Under the pieces are notes generated by a model, which saw only the letters and a list, made by a program, of their open reading frames with translations, was not told where the DNA came from and ran no database searches. Source: Uliginosibacterium sp036017065 (GTDB lineage Bacteria; Pseudomonadota; Gammaproteobacteria; Burkholderiales; Rhodocyclaceae). Taken from it: a DNA stretch of 64,000 nt. A program made the position numbers and the translations under genes. Where the stretch lies: positions 496,001 to 560,000 of the forward strand of contig NZ_JAYXHR010000001.1 in assembly GCF_036017065.1 (NCBI RefSeq), given 5' to 3'. Below, one piece after another: positions 22,972 through 31,453 of the stretch; position 1 is the stretch's first letter; the number at the start of each line of letters is the position of its first letter.

Positions 22972-23011
22972 CCGACGCACAGCAACACGGACGGCCTGCG
23001 CTGCCGGCATG

Positions 23012-23043
23012 AAAAAAGGCGAACCCGAGGGCTCGCCTTTTTC
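23012..23043. terminator. Bidirectional terminator between lyase gene and purL
   Basis: AAAAAGGCGA pairs with TCGCCTTTTT around a GC-rich loop. Runs of A and T on the outer sides make it work for the plus-strand lyase gene and for minus-strand purL. Confidence 0.88.
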
Positions 23044-23068
23044 GTTGGTGCGAGACCGCAAACCGATT

Positions 23069-26000
23069 TCAGCCGACCCACTTCCGCGCATTGCGGAACA
23101 TGCGCATCCACGGCGAATCCTCGCCGAGCGTCTTCGGCGCCCAGCTCATCTGCAGCGTGCGACGGCTGCGTTCCGGGTGCGGCATCATGATCGTGAAGCG
23201 ACCGTCCGGTGTCGTCAGGCCGGTGATGCCGTCCGGCGAGCCGTTCGGGTTGGCCGGGTAGGCCGTGGCGACAGCTCCCTTGTTGTCGATGTAGCGCAGC
23301 GACACCAGCGCGTTTTGCTTGTCATCCACACCCTGGAATACCGCGCGGCCTTCACCGTGGCTCACCACGATGGGCATGCGGCTGCCCGCCATGCCGCCGA
23401 GGAAGATCGACGGCGACTCCAGCACCTCTACCATCGCCACGCGTGCTTCGAACTGCTCGCTGCGGTTGCGGTGGAAACGCGGCCAGCAATCGGCACCGGG
23501 GATGATCTCGGCGAGGTTGCTCATCATCTGGCAGCCGTTGCAGACGCCCAGCGCGAAGGTGTCGTTGCGCTGGAAGAAGGCCGCGAACTGCTCGCGCAGT
23601 CTGTCGTTGAACAGGATGGACTTGGCCCAGCCCTGCCCCGCGCCCAGCACGTCACCGTAGGAGAAGCCACCGCAGGCCGCGAGGCCGGCGAAACCTTCCA
23701 GCGACACACGGCCGGCGATCAGGTCGGACATGTGCACGTCGTAGGGTGCGAAGCCCGCCGCTTCGAACGCAGACGCCATCTCGTTCTGCGAGTTCACGCC
23801 CTGCTCGCGCAGGATCACGACCTTCGGACGCGCACCGCTCTTGATATACGGCGCGGCGATGTCCTCGGCTGCGTCGTAGCTCAGCGCCACCGACAGGCCG
23901 GGGTTGGTCTTGTCGGCCAGCGCAGCGAACTCCTCGTCCACGCTCGCCACGTCGTCGCGCAGGCGGGCGATGCCATGGCTGGTCTCGCTCCAGACCTGCA
24001 GCAGGTCATTGATCTGCGCTTCGAACACCAGCTTGGCGTTACGACGGATGCGCAGTTCACCGCGGTCGTTCGGATAGCCGATGAAATGCGTGGCGGCACC
24101 GAGGCCGGCTTCGCGCAGCATTTCCTGCACGCGCTCGCGATCGGCGTGGCGGATCTGGATGACCGCGCCCAGCTCTTCGGCGAACAGCGCGCCGAAGACG
24201 CGATCGTTGAAGCGACCCTTCAGCAGGTCCGGACGCTTCTCGCTGCCATCGACATCACTCATCAGCTCGTCGAAGCAGATCGAATCCAGCTCCACCGAGA
24301 TGCCGCTGCGCGATGCGAAGGCCATCTCGGCCAGCGTCGCAAACAGGCCGCCGTCGGAACGGTCGTGGTAGGCCAGCACCAGGCCGGCGCGCTTCAGCGC
24401 GGCGATACCCTGAGCGAACGCCTTCAGCGTTTCCGCATCGATGTCCGGCGCGTGCTCGCCCACCGAGTTGTAAGCCTGCGCCAGCACCGAACCGCCGAGG
24501 CGATGCTGTTGCTTGCCGAGATCGATCAGCACCAGTTCCGTTTCTTCACCGTCCAGTTGCAGTTGCGGCGTCAGCGTCTTGCGCACGTCGTTCACCGGCG
24601 CGAAGGCGGTGGCGATCATCGACAGCGGGGAGATGACGGATTTTTGTTCGCCGCCCTCCTCCCAACTGCTGCGCATCGATAGCGAGTCCTTGCCGACCGG
24701 GATCGCCAGGCCGCTGTCCACGCACAGGTCGCGCACGGCCTTCACCGTCTCGTACAGGCGCGCGTCCTCGCCACGGTGACCGCAGGCGGCCATCCAGTTG
24801 GCGGACAGCTTCACCTCGGCCAGTTCGCCGATGTCGGAGGCCATCAGGTTGGTGATCGCCTCGCCGATCGCCATGCGGCCGCTCGCAGCCGGGCTCACGC
24901 AGGCCAGCGGTGTGCGCTCGCCCATCGCCATCGCCTCACCGGTATAGCCGTGGAAGCTCAGCGTGGTGACGGCCACGTCGGCCACCGGCACCTGCCAGGG
25001 ACCGACCATCTGGTCGCGCGCGGTCATGCCGCCCACCGAGCGGTCGCCGATGGTGATGAGGAAGGACTTGGACGCTACAGCCGGCATGCGCAGCACGCGC
25101 AGCGCGGCTTCCTTCACGTCGATGTCGCTGACGTCGAAGGGCGGCAGGAATATTTGCCGGGTCGATACGTTGCGCGTCATCTTCGGCGGCTTGCCGAGCA
25201 GGACCTGCATCGGCATGTCGACCGGGTTGTTGTCGAAGTGGCTGTCGCTCACCACCAGCTGGCCGTCCGCCGACGCTGTGCCGACCACCGCGAAGGGGCA
25301 GCGCTCGCGCTCGCACAGGCGCTGGAAATCCGCCAGACGCTCCGGCGCAATTGCCAGCACGTAGCGCTCCTGCGATTCGTTCGACCAGATCTCGCGCGGG
25401 CTCATGCCCGGCTCTTCGATGTTTACCTTGCGCAGCTCGAAGTGCGCGCCGAGGTGAGCGGAGTCCGCCAGCTCGGGAAAGGCGTTGGACAGGCCGCCGG
25501 CCCCAACGTCGTGAATCGACAGGATCGGGTTGTTGCTACCCATCTGCCAGCAACCGTCGATGACTTCCTGCGCACGGCGCTGGATTTCCGGGTTGCCACG
25601 CTGCACGGAAGCGAAGTCGAGGTCGGCCGCGTTGCTGCCGGTACTCATCGACGAAGCGGCGCCGCCGCCCAGGCCGATCAGCATGCCGGGACCGCCGAGC
25701 TGGATCAGCAGCGTGCCAGGCTTGAATTCCTCCTTGAAGGACTGCTCGGCCTGGATGTTGCCGACACCGCCGGCGATCATGATCGGCTTGTGATAGCCGC
25801 GCACTTCGCCCTGCACCTCCTGCTCGAAGCTGCGGAAGTAACCGGTCAGGTTGGGGCGGCCGAACTCGTTGTTGAACGCGGCCGCGCCGAGCGGGCCGTC
25901 GATCATGATCTGCAGCGCCGAGGCGATGCGCTCCGGCTTGCCGTGCTCCTGCTCCCAGGGTTGCACCGCACCGGGAATCTTCAGGTTGGACACCGAGAAC

Positions 26001-27001
26001 CCGGACAGGCCCGCCTTCGGGCGCGAGCCACGACCGGTCGCGCCTTCGTCGCGGATCTCGCCGCCCGCGCCGGTGGAGGCACCCGGGAAGGGCGAAATCG
26101 CGGTCGGGTGGTTGTGCGTCTCCACCTTGGCCAGCAGGTGGGTCAGCCCGGACGTGTAGGTCCACTGCCCTTCGGCGTCCGGATGGAAGCGGTCGACCGT
26201 GCGGCCTTCGATGATCGAGGCATTGTCGGAATACGCCACCACCGTGTGCTGCGGCGTCGCCTTGTGGGTGTCCTTGATCATGCCGAACAGGCTCTTGTCC
26301 TGCGGCGCGCCGTCGATGATCCAGTCGGCGTTGAAGATCTTGTGGCGACAGTGCTCCGAGTTCGCCTGCGCGAACATCATCAGCTCCACGTCGGTCGGGT
26401 TGCGACCCATGCGGCTGAAGTTCTCCACCAGGTAGTCGATCTCGTCGTCCGACAGCGCCAGGCCCAGCTCACCGTTGGCAGCGACCAGTGCGGCACGGCC
26501 ACCGGCCAGGATGTCCACGCTGGTCAGCGGCTGCGGCTCGTAGTGCGCGAACAACGCATGGGCGGCATCCACGTTGTCCAGTACCGACTCGGTCATGCGG
26601 TCGTGGAGCAGCGGCAGCACGGCCTCGCGTTCGCCTGCCGACAGGGCTTTCACGTCCAGCGTGTAGGCCACGCCGCGCTCGACCCGCAGGATCTTGCCGA
26701 AACCGCAGTTGCGCGCGATGTCGGTGGCCTTCGACGACCACGGCGAGATCGTGCCCAGACGCGGCGTCACCAGCAGGGATTGCCCGGCCGGCAAGGCATC
26801 CGTGGCCGGACGGGCGTCCAGCAGATCCACCAGCCGTGCCTGCTCGTCGGCCGTCAGCGGCGCATTGACCTCGACGAAGTACCAGAACTCGGCAGCCAGG
26901 CCACGCAGGCTGCGGACGGAGGACTTGAGGGAATCGGAAAGACGGCCGGCGCGGGCGGCGGACAGGGCCGGCGCACCACGCAGCTTGAGGATGTCGGACA
27001 T
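23069..27001 (-). CDS. purL: Phosphoribosylformylglycinamidine synthase
   Basis: Fourth step of de novo purine synthesis: FGAR + glutamine + ATP to FGAM. 1310 residues, the large single-chain form of proteobacteria. Order: N-terminal PurS-like part, two AIRS-type ATP-binding halves (KVETHNHPTAISPFPGASTG near 300; DRSDGGLFATLAEMAF near 900), and a C-terminal class I glutaminase (from about 1040) with the nucleophile in ALGVCNGCQMMSNL and the SHGEGRA segment. Monocistronic, with a terminator on one side and a promoter-like TATAAT upstream. PurR-type control cannot be judged. Confidence 0.98.
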   Translation of the reverse strand: MSDILKLRGAPALSAARAGRLSDSLKSSVRSLRGLAAEFWYFVEVNAPLTADEQARLVDLLDARPATDALPAGQSLLVTPRLGTISPWSSKATDIARNCGFGKILRVERGVAYTLDVKALSAGEREAVLPLLHDRMTESVLDNVDAAHALFAHYEPQPLTSVDILAGGRAALVAANGELGLALSDDEIDYLVENFSRMGRNPTDVELMMFAQANSEHCRHKIFNADWIIDGAPQDKSLFGMIKDTHKATPQHTVVAYSDNASIIEGRTVDRFHPDAEGQWTYTSGLTHLLAKVETHNHPTAISPFPGASTGAGGEIRDEGATGRGSRPKAGLSGFSVSNLKIPGAVQPWEQEHGKPERIASALQIMIDGPLGAAAFNNEFGRPNLTGYFRSFEQEVQGEVRGYHKPIMIAGGVGNIQAEQSFKEEFKPGTLLIQLGGPGMLIGLGGGAASSMSTGSNAADLDFASVQRGNPEIQRRAQEVIDGCWQMGSNNPILSIHDVGAGGLSNAFPELADSAHLGAHFELRKVNIEEPGMSPREIWSNESQERYVLAIAPERLADFQRLCERERCPFAVVGTASADGQLVVSDSHFDNNPVDMPMQVLLGKPPKMTRNVSTRQIFLPPFDVSDIDVKEAALRVLRMPAVASKSFLITIGDRSVGGMTARDQMVGPWQVPVADVAVTTLSFHGYTGEAMAMGERTPLACVSPAASGRMAIGEAITNLMASDIGELAEVKLSANWMAACGHRGEDARLYETVKAVRDLCVDSGLAIPVGKDSLSMRSSWEEGGEQKSVISPLSMIATAFAPVNDVRKTLTPQLQLDGEETELVLIDLGKQQHRLGGSVLAQAYNSVGEHAPDIDAETLKAFAQGIAALKRAGLVLAYHDRSDGGLFATLAEMAFASRSGISVELDSICFDELMSDVDGSEKRPDLLKGRFNDRVFGALFAEELGAVIQIRHADRERVQEMLREAGLGAATHFIGYPNDRGELRIRRNAKLVFEAQINDLLQVWSETSHGIARLRDDVASVDEEFAALADKTNPGLSVALSYDAAEDIAAPYIKSGARPKVVILREQGVNSQNEMASAFEAAGFAPYDVHMSDLIAGRVSLEGFAGLAACGGFSYGDVLGAGQGWAKSILFNDRLREQFAAFFQRNDTFALGVCNGCQMMSNLAEIIPGADCWPRFHRNRSEQFEARVAMVEVLESPSIFLGGMAGSRMPIVVSHGEGRAVFQGVDDKQNALVSLRYIDNKGAVATAYPANPNGSPDGITGLTTPDGRFTIMMPHPERSRRTLQMSWAPKTLGEDSPWMRMFRNARKWVG

Positions 27002-27055
27002 TGGGAGAGGCTCGGGGCAGATCGGCCCGGGAGGGCCAGGTCAGTCAAGCCCGCG

Positions 27056-27061
27056 ATTATA
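27056..27061 (-). promoter_or_regulatory. -10 element of purL promoter
   Basis: TATAAT on the minus strand about 55 bases before the purL start, in the context GGTATAATCGCGGG. The bases at the -35 distance (TGGGGC) match poorly. Confidence 0.45.
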
Positions 27062-27222
27062 CCGGACGGCCCCGGTCCGCCCCAGTCGGCCAGGGAGCCT
27101 CCTCCTGTGCGGCCGGAAGTACGGCGGAATCCGCATCACTACATTCAGCGGACGGGCGTAATCAGGCGCAGACTATGCTGAAGGCGTACGCAACCAGACC
27201 GCGCAACCAAGGAGGAACGACC

Positions 27223-27678
27223 ATGAAGAACACAAGCATCCGGCTGGGCGCCGGCCTGTTGATGCTGTGCCTTGCCGCCCAGGGCTCCGCACAGTACGTC
27301 TATCCCGCGAAGGGCCAGTCGGCCGAGCAGCAGAAGAAGGACGACTACGAATGCCACACCTGGGCGGTCGGCCAGACGGGCGTCGACCCGTCCAAGGGCA
27401 CCAGTCAGGCCGCAGCGCCTGCCCCGGCCCCCGCACCCTCCGGAGGGCGGGTCCGGGGCGCCGCAGCCGGGGCTGTCGTGGCCGGCATTGCCGACGAGGA
27501 TGTCGGTAAGGGCGCAGCGGTCGGCGCGGTTGCAGGCGGGGTCGCGCAGCGTTCGCAGCGCCGGCAACAGGCCCGCGCCCAGAACGAACAGGCCTCCGCC
27601 AGTCAGCAACAGGGTTCGGCGGCCTATCAGAAGGCCAAGGCAGCCTGCCTGGAGGGGCGGGGTTATACGGTCAAATGA
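27223..27678 (+). CDS. Exported glycine-zipper protein
   Basis: 151 residues. Signal peptide of about 23 residues ending GSA-Q, chosen with the ATG after GGAGG. The mature part begins with a DDYECHTWAVGQTGVDP block typical of small glycine-zipper envelope proteins, then a Pro/Ala linker and a glycine-zipper segment (GAAAGAVVAGIADEDVGKGA followed by AVGAVAGGVA) that should insert in or associate with a membrane. Basic Gln-rich tail, then a conserved-looking cysteine near the end. Function unknown; envelope-associated is as far as the sequence goes. Confidence 0.8.
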   Translation: MKNTSIRLGAGLLMLCLAAQGSAQYVYPAKGQSAEQQKKDDYECHTWAVGQTGVDPSKGTSQAAAPAPAPAPSGGRVRGAAAGAVVAGIADEDVGKGAAVGAVAGGVAQRSQRRQQARAQNEQASASQQQGSAAYQKAKAACLEGRGYTVK

Positions 27679-27786
27679 CGGTCAAATGAGGCGGATATAT
27701 CTGCGCGGTTGACGCGCATTCCGGCGCAATCCCCTGCGGCTGTTACACCCTGCTCTTACCGGAGCCGCGTAGCGCCGCCCTAAAAC

Positions 27787-27810
27787 AAACGGCACCTTCA
27801 GGTGCCGTTT
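27787..27810. terminator. Bidirectional terminator
   Basis: A perfect 10-bp stem AAACGGCACC/GGTGCCGTTT with a TTCA loop lies between the converging glycine-zipper and PEP-CTERM genes. A/T-rich ends on both sides fit use from either strand. Confidence 0.82.
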
Positions 27811-27848
27811 GCTTTGGCAGCAGCACAACCCACTCGGGACGGTCACCT

Positions 27849-28451
27849 TCAAGCAGATCCCTGCTTGCGACGACGTGACATGAGCAACGCAATAATGCCG
27901 ATGCCCGCCAGGGCCACGCCTTGAGGCTCGGGGACCTCACCATCGACCAGGCGTGACGGAGCCCAGACGGCATACACCAGGAGACTGGAACTGGTGGTAT
28001 CGATTGAAGGCAGAACGCCTCCAACCTGCCCAAAGCCGTATTGAGGAAGACCGTAGGCTTCATACAGACGGTGGGCCTGGTTGAAGACCCAGTCTTGCGC
28101 CGCATTCAAGCCGAAAGGGGTGACGATGTGACACATGCTTGGGTCTTCGCAGCCACGCACCGACGGTGGCGGAACGTAGAAGCTCGGGTCCCCCGCATTC
28201 GTAAGAAGGGCGAACAGTGCATGGCTGGCTGCATCGGCCGACGCGAAATCCGTGAATGTGAAACTCGTGCAACCAGCAAACAAGGCGTTACAGGAACCGT
28301 CCACAAACCGGACGTCGTAAAGCGTCCCTGAGACATCGACGCTGTCGGCACCGACGAATTCGCCGCTCTGGACAAGCAGTACGGGCGCCGCAAGAACTGC
28401 TGGCGATGCAAAGACCAGAAGAGCGAACAACAACGTCCGGAGATGAAACAT
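27849..28451 (-). CDS. PEP-CTERM sorting-domain protein
   Basis: 200 residues. An N-terminal signal peptide (MFHLRTLLFALLVFASPAVL, cut near AAP) and a C-terminal sorting signal: VPEPQG, then a hydrophobic helix, then SRRRK. This tripartite tail is the substrate mark of exosortase (EpsH/XrtA-type). The middle is Ser/Thr rich with two pairs of cysteines that could form disulfides, and no family I recognise. The start at 28451 follows GAGG and lies 30 bases after the start site predicted from the sigma-54 promoter; a longer in-frame start would overlap that promoter. An exosortase and EPS locus must exist elsewhere in the genome. Confidence 0.88.
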   Translation of the reverse strand: MFHLRTLLFALLVFASPAVLAAPVLLVQSGEFVGADSVDVSGTLYDVRFVDGSCNALFAGCTSFTFTDFASADAASHALFALLTNAGDPSFYVPPPSVRGCEDPSMCHIVTPFGLNAAQDWVFNQAHRLYEAYGLPQYGFGQVGGVLPSIDTTSSSLLVYAVWAPSRLVDGEVPEPQGVALAGIGIIALLMSRRRKQGSA

Positions 28452-28491
28452 GAGGGCCTCTGCGAGACAGGAAAGTGGAATGCAGAGGCCA

Positions 28492-28507
28492 AGCAAGGAT
28501 GGTGCCC
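28492..28507 (-). promoter_or_regulatory. Sigma-54 (RpoN) promoter of the PEP-CTERM gene
   Basis: On the minus strand GGGCACC-ATCC-TTGCT matches the -24/-12 consensus TGGCACG-N4-TTGCW at all but two defined positions, with exact spacing. Initiation about 12 bases downstream gives a 30-base leader to the start codon. PEP-CTERM genes in floc-forming betaproteobacteria are known to use RpoN with the PrsK/PrsR system. Confidence 0.78.
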
Positions 28508-28653
28508 CGCCCAGAGTTCCCGCAGGAGCCGCGAAAACTCAAACCTTCGGGAGCAGACGCGACCGGGACTTCCAGTGCCTTACATGACTGGCGTAAAGAT
28601 TGCCGACATGGGCGGACAAGCCGGTCATCCCGTGTGTCGGCCTTGGCCCATCG

Positions 28654-29235
28654 CTACCAGGGGACCGAAACGCCCAGTGATGCCCCATGCGCGTCATACG
28701 CCGGATTGTGGTCGCCGCTCCCCTGTCCGTTCGAGACGTGCATCCAGTGGTATTGCAGGTTCAACGTTGCGGCCGGCCCGAGCTTGAACTGCAGGGCCGG
28801 GCCTGCACGCCACATGAAGTTGTAGCGGTCGCCACCGTACGGAAAATCCTCGCTGTAGAGCAGCACCGCGCCGCTGGCCTGCAGCCACAGGCTTGCCGCG
28901 CTGCCCTGCCAGGCCGCCCAGCGCACCTGCATGGCGGGGCCTGCACCCCAGGCGCCGGTGTCGTGGCGTCGCATGACACCGGCTTCCTCCCGCTCCATGT
29001 ACCCGTCCGCGTTCGTCAGCGTAAAACCCAGGCCGTACTGCCAGCGGCTGGCTTCGGCGGGACGCTTGCCGAACAGCACATGGAGGTTGGTGGTGTCGAT
29101 CTGGCGGTCGCCTCGGCTGGGGCTCATGTACTCCAGGCTGGCTTCGGCCCAGTGCGGGGCCGGCTCGGCCGCGCGGGCGCAGGTGATTGAAAACAAAGCA
29201 ATCAGGCAGCAGCCAAGGGAAGGCGCAATCTTCAT
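28654..29235 (-). CDS. PagL-type lipid A 3-O-deacylase (acyloxyacyl hydrolase)
   Basis: 193 residues with a signal peptide (MKIAPSLGCCLIALFSITCA, cut near ARA-A) and an eight-strand outer-membrane barrel pattern ending in SVPW with a terminal aromatic residue. HVSNG near residue 167 supplies the His-Ser pair of PagL. The third residue of the triad, a glutamate about 14 positions later in Pseudomonas PagL, appears as aspartate in NPAYD; this may be a substitution or a misalignment. The enzyme would remove a 3-linked acyl chain from lipid A in the outer membrane. It lies 203 bases upstream of the PEP-CTERM gene on the same strand but that gene has its own promoter. Confidence 0.8.
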   Translation of the reverse strand: MKIAPSLGCCLIALFSITCARAAEPAPHWAEASLEYMSPSRGDRQIDTTNLHVLFGKRPAEASRWQYGLGFTLTNADGYMEREEAGVMRRHDTGAWGAGPAMQVRWAAWQGSAASLWLQASGAVLLYSEDFPYGGDRYNFMWRAGPALQFKLGPAATLNLQYHWMHVSNGQGSGDHNPAYDAHGASLGVSVPW

Positions 29236-29368
29236 GGGACCGAGGTGGGCGGTAGAAGGAGACGCCGTTGTAACACGAACGTCACGCCCCACCGAGACAT
29301 GCCGACCTTCTTGGCAAAAAGCCCCGCTCGGTTCAGCATGGATGCCCGGCTTTCTGGAGATCGTCTGC

Positions 29369-29770
29369 ATGCCTCGAAACGTCGACAAGCCCGACACGGA
29401 GTGGCGGGCCTCGCTGTCCGCCGAACAGTACCGCGTCGCCCGCCTGAAAGGCACCGAGCGGCCCTTCACCGGCGAATACTGGAACGTGTGGTCCCCCGGC
29501 GAGTACCACTGCGTCTGCTGCGGCGCGACGCTGTTCCACTCGGATCACAAGTTCGACTCTGGCTGCGGCTGGCCCAGCTTCTTCACCGCGGCGGAGCCGG
29601 ACAACATCGAGACCCAGGCCGACTTCAGCCACGGCATGCAGCGCGTGGAGGTGCTTTGCCAGCAGTGCGGCGCGCACCTCGGCCACGTCTTCGAGGACGG
29701 GCCACAGCCGACGGGGCTGCGCTTCTGCATCAACTCGGCCTCGTTGAAGCGGGCAGCCGAAAAGCGCTGA
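29369..29770 (+). CDS. msrB: Peptide-methionine (R)-S-oxide reductase MsrB
   Basis: Reduces methionine-R-sulfoxide in proteins. 133 residues. Zinc-binding pairs CVCC and CQQC, and the catalytic cysteine C120 in RFCINSASL. GCGWPSFF is the family signature. The start at 29369 follows CTGGAG; it gives a cytoplasmic protein without a leader. Divergent from the PagL-type gene. Confidence 0.95.
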   Translation: MPRNVDKPDTEWRASLSAEQYRVARLKGTERPFTGEYWNVWSPGEYHCVCCGATLFHSDHKFDSGCGWPSFFTAAEPDNIETQADFSHGMQRVEVLCQQCGAHLGHVFEDGPQPTGLRFCINSASLKRAAEKR

Positions 29771-29830
29771 AGCCCGTCGCAGCATGAGCTGGCTTCGGCT
29801 GGCTTCGGCGGGCCCAGCCAGCGGTTAACG

Positions 29831-30520
29831 CTACTGCAGCGCCCTGAGCACCGGTGAGGCGAACTCGCGGCGCGCCAGCACGATGGTGATCACCGTCGTG
29901 CCCACGAGGAACGCCCAGGGCGACAGCATCCACGCCAGCACCGCCATGCCGAAATAATAGGCACGGATGCCCCGGTTGAAGTCGTCACCCGCGCTGGAGT
30001 TGACCGCTGCGGTGCGTTGCGCGAACTGCTCCAGCTCCTGGCTGTCCGCCTCCTTGGGTGGCACCGCCCCCATCAGGATGGACAGCACATTGAACTCGCG
30101 CAGCGCCCAGGTGAACTTGAAGTAGGCGAAGACGAACATCGCCAGCAGCAGGAACAGCTTCACCTCCAGCACCTCGCGCGTGACAGCGCGCGCGAATGGC
30201 AGCTCCGACGCCGTCGTGATGAACTGGTCCAGCGCGCCCAGCACGGCGAACAGGCCGGCGATGACGTAGATGGAGGTGTTGGCGTAGAAGGACACGCTGT
30301 GCACCAGGTTGCCGACAAGGGCGGCATCGACGATGCGGTTCTCGCGCGTGAGCATCTGCCGTGCCCACAGCACGCGGTAGCGGTGTCCCTCGGCAAGCAG
30401 CGTGCGGTCGACGAGTCCGTGGTCGATCACCATGTCGAAGCCAAACCAGCACACCGCGAACCACGCCAGCCCCGCCCAGTCCAGCCAGCCGAAGCCGGAG
30501 AAGAAGGCCTGCAGGGTCAT
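29831..30520 (-). CDS. DUF599 membrane protein
   Basis: 229 residues with about four hydrophobic helices: an N-terminal one (GLAWFAVCWFGFDMVI), two central ones and a C-terminal one (AWMLSPWAFLVGTTVITIV). The N(R/A)-rich motif ENRIVDAALVGNLVHSVSFYANT is the DUF599 hallmark. Function unknown. The start overlaps the stop of the hydrolase gene (ATGA), so the two are coupled. Confidence 0.85.
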   Translation of the reverse strand: MTLQAFFSGFGWLDWAGLAWFAVCWFGFDMVIDHGLVDRTLLAEGHRYRVLWARQMLTRENRIVDAALVGNLVHSVSFYANTSIYVIAGLFAVLGALDQFITTASELPFARAVTREVLEVKLFLLLAMFVFAYFKFTWALREFNVLSILMGAVPPKEADSQELEQFAQRTAAVNSSAGDDFNRGIRAYYFGMAVLAWMLSPWAFLVGTTVITIVLARREFASPVLRALQ

Positions 30521-31428
30521 GCCGTGCCTCCCAGCAGGAAGTCACGCACGACGTCGATCTGCGCGCTGGAGAACAGGGTGGGCGCATGGCCCACCGCCGG
30601 AATCTCCACCACCTTCGCCATCGGTCCGCGACGTGCCATTTCGGCAAAGGTCTCAGCCGTCAGCAGGTCGGACAGCGCACCGCGGATCACCAGGGTCGGA
30701 GACTTGATGGTGTCGTAGATCGGCCACAGGCTCATGTCGGTGATCATGGGCGTGCTGCGGAAGGCATCGCCGATGGCCGGGTCGTAGCGCAGGCGGAACA
30801 GGTTGCCGATGGCCTGCACCGAGTGCTCGGTGAGATGCCGCCACTGCGCCGCAGTGTGCTCGCCGAAGGATTCGCTCACCTTGCGCACGTAGGTCTCGGC
30901 GGCTTCCAGCGACGGGAATTCCGGTGCGCGACCGACGTATTCGCCAATGCGCCGCAAGGATTCCGCCGTGATCACAGGCCCCACATCGTTGAGCACCAGC
31001 TTGCGGACGGGCGTGCCTTCCTGCGCCGCCAGCGCCATGCCGATCAAGCCACCCATCGACGTCCCCACCCAGTCGACGCTGTCCACGTCGAGGCGTGCGA
31101 TCAGGGTCACCATATCCGCCACATACTGCGGGACGGTATAGCCCGCCGGGCTCTTCAGCCAGTCACTCTCGCCACGCCCCACCACGTCCGGGCAGACGAC
31201 GCGGTAGTGCTCGCTCAGCGCCTGCGCCAGGAAATCGAAGTCGCGTGCATTACGTGTCAAGCCATGTACGCAGACCAGCACTCGCGGATTGCGGGGATTC
31301 CCCCACTCCAGGTAGGACATCCTGTGGAGCCCGAGCGGACTCACGCATTGCACCGAATGCCTGCGCATGCCGGCCTGTGCCTGTGGCGTGCCGAGCAAGC
31401 TGGAAATCCTGTCGCGCCAGAATGTCAT
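30517..31428 (-). CDS. Alpha/beta hydrolase
   Basis: 303 residues. Oxyanion-hole VHGLTRNARDFD near 60, nucleophile serine in GTSMGG near 130, and a late histidine in VGHAPTL; the acid is probably in the SDLLT loop. The start after AAGGAGG at 31428 is preferred to an upstream ATG. Substrate unknown; the sequence resembles the general 3-oxoadipate enol-lactonase/haloalkane-type family. Translationally coupled to the DUF599 gene and 25 bases downstream of comEC. Confidence 0.85.
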   Translation of the reverse strand: MTFWRDRISSLLGTPQAQAGMRRHSVQCVSPLGLHRMSYLEWGNPRNPRVLVCVHGLTRNARDFDFLAQALSEHYRVVCPDVVGRGESDWLKSPAGYTVPQYVADMVTLIARLDVDSVDWVGTSMGGLIGMALAAQEGTPVRKLVLNDVGPVITAESLRRIGEYVGRAPEFPSLEAAETYVRKVSESFGEHTAAQWRHLTEHSVQAIGNLFRLRYDPAIGDAFRSTPMITDMSLWPIYDTIKSPTLVIRGALSDLLTAETFAEMARRGPMAKVVEIPAVGHAPTLFSSAQIDVVRDFLLGGTA

Positions 31429-31453
31429 GGTGTCCTCCTTGGGTCGCCCCATC

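Noticed and set aside
24776..27181. An 801-codon plus-strand frame opposite purL
   Set aside because: Antisense shadow of purL with no recognisable motifs.
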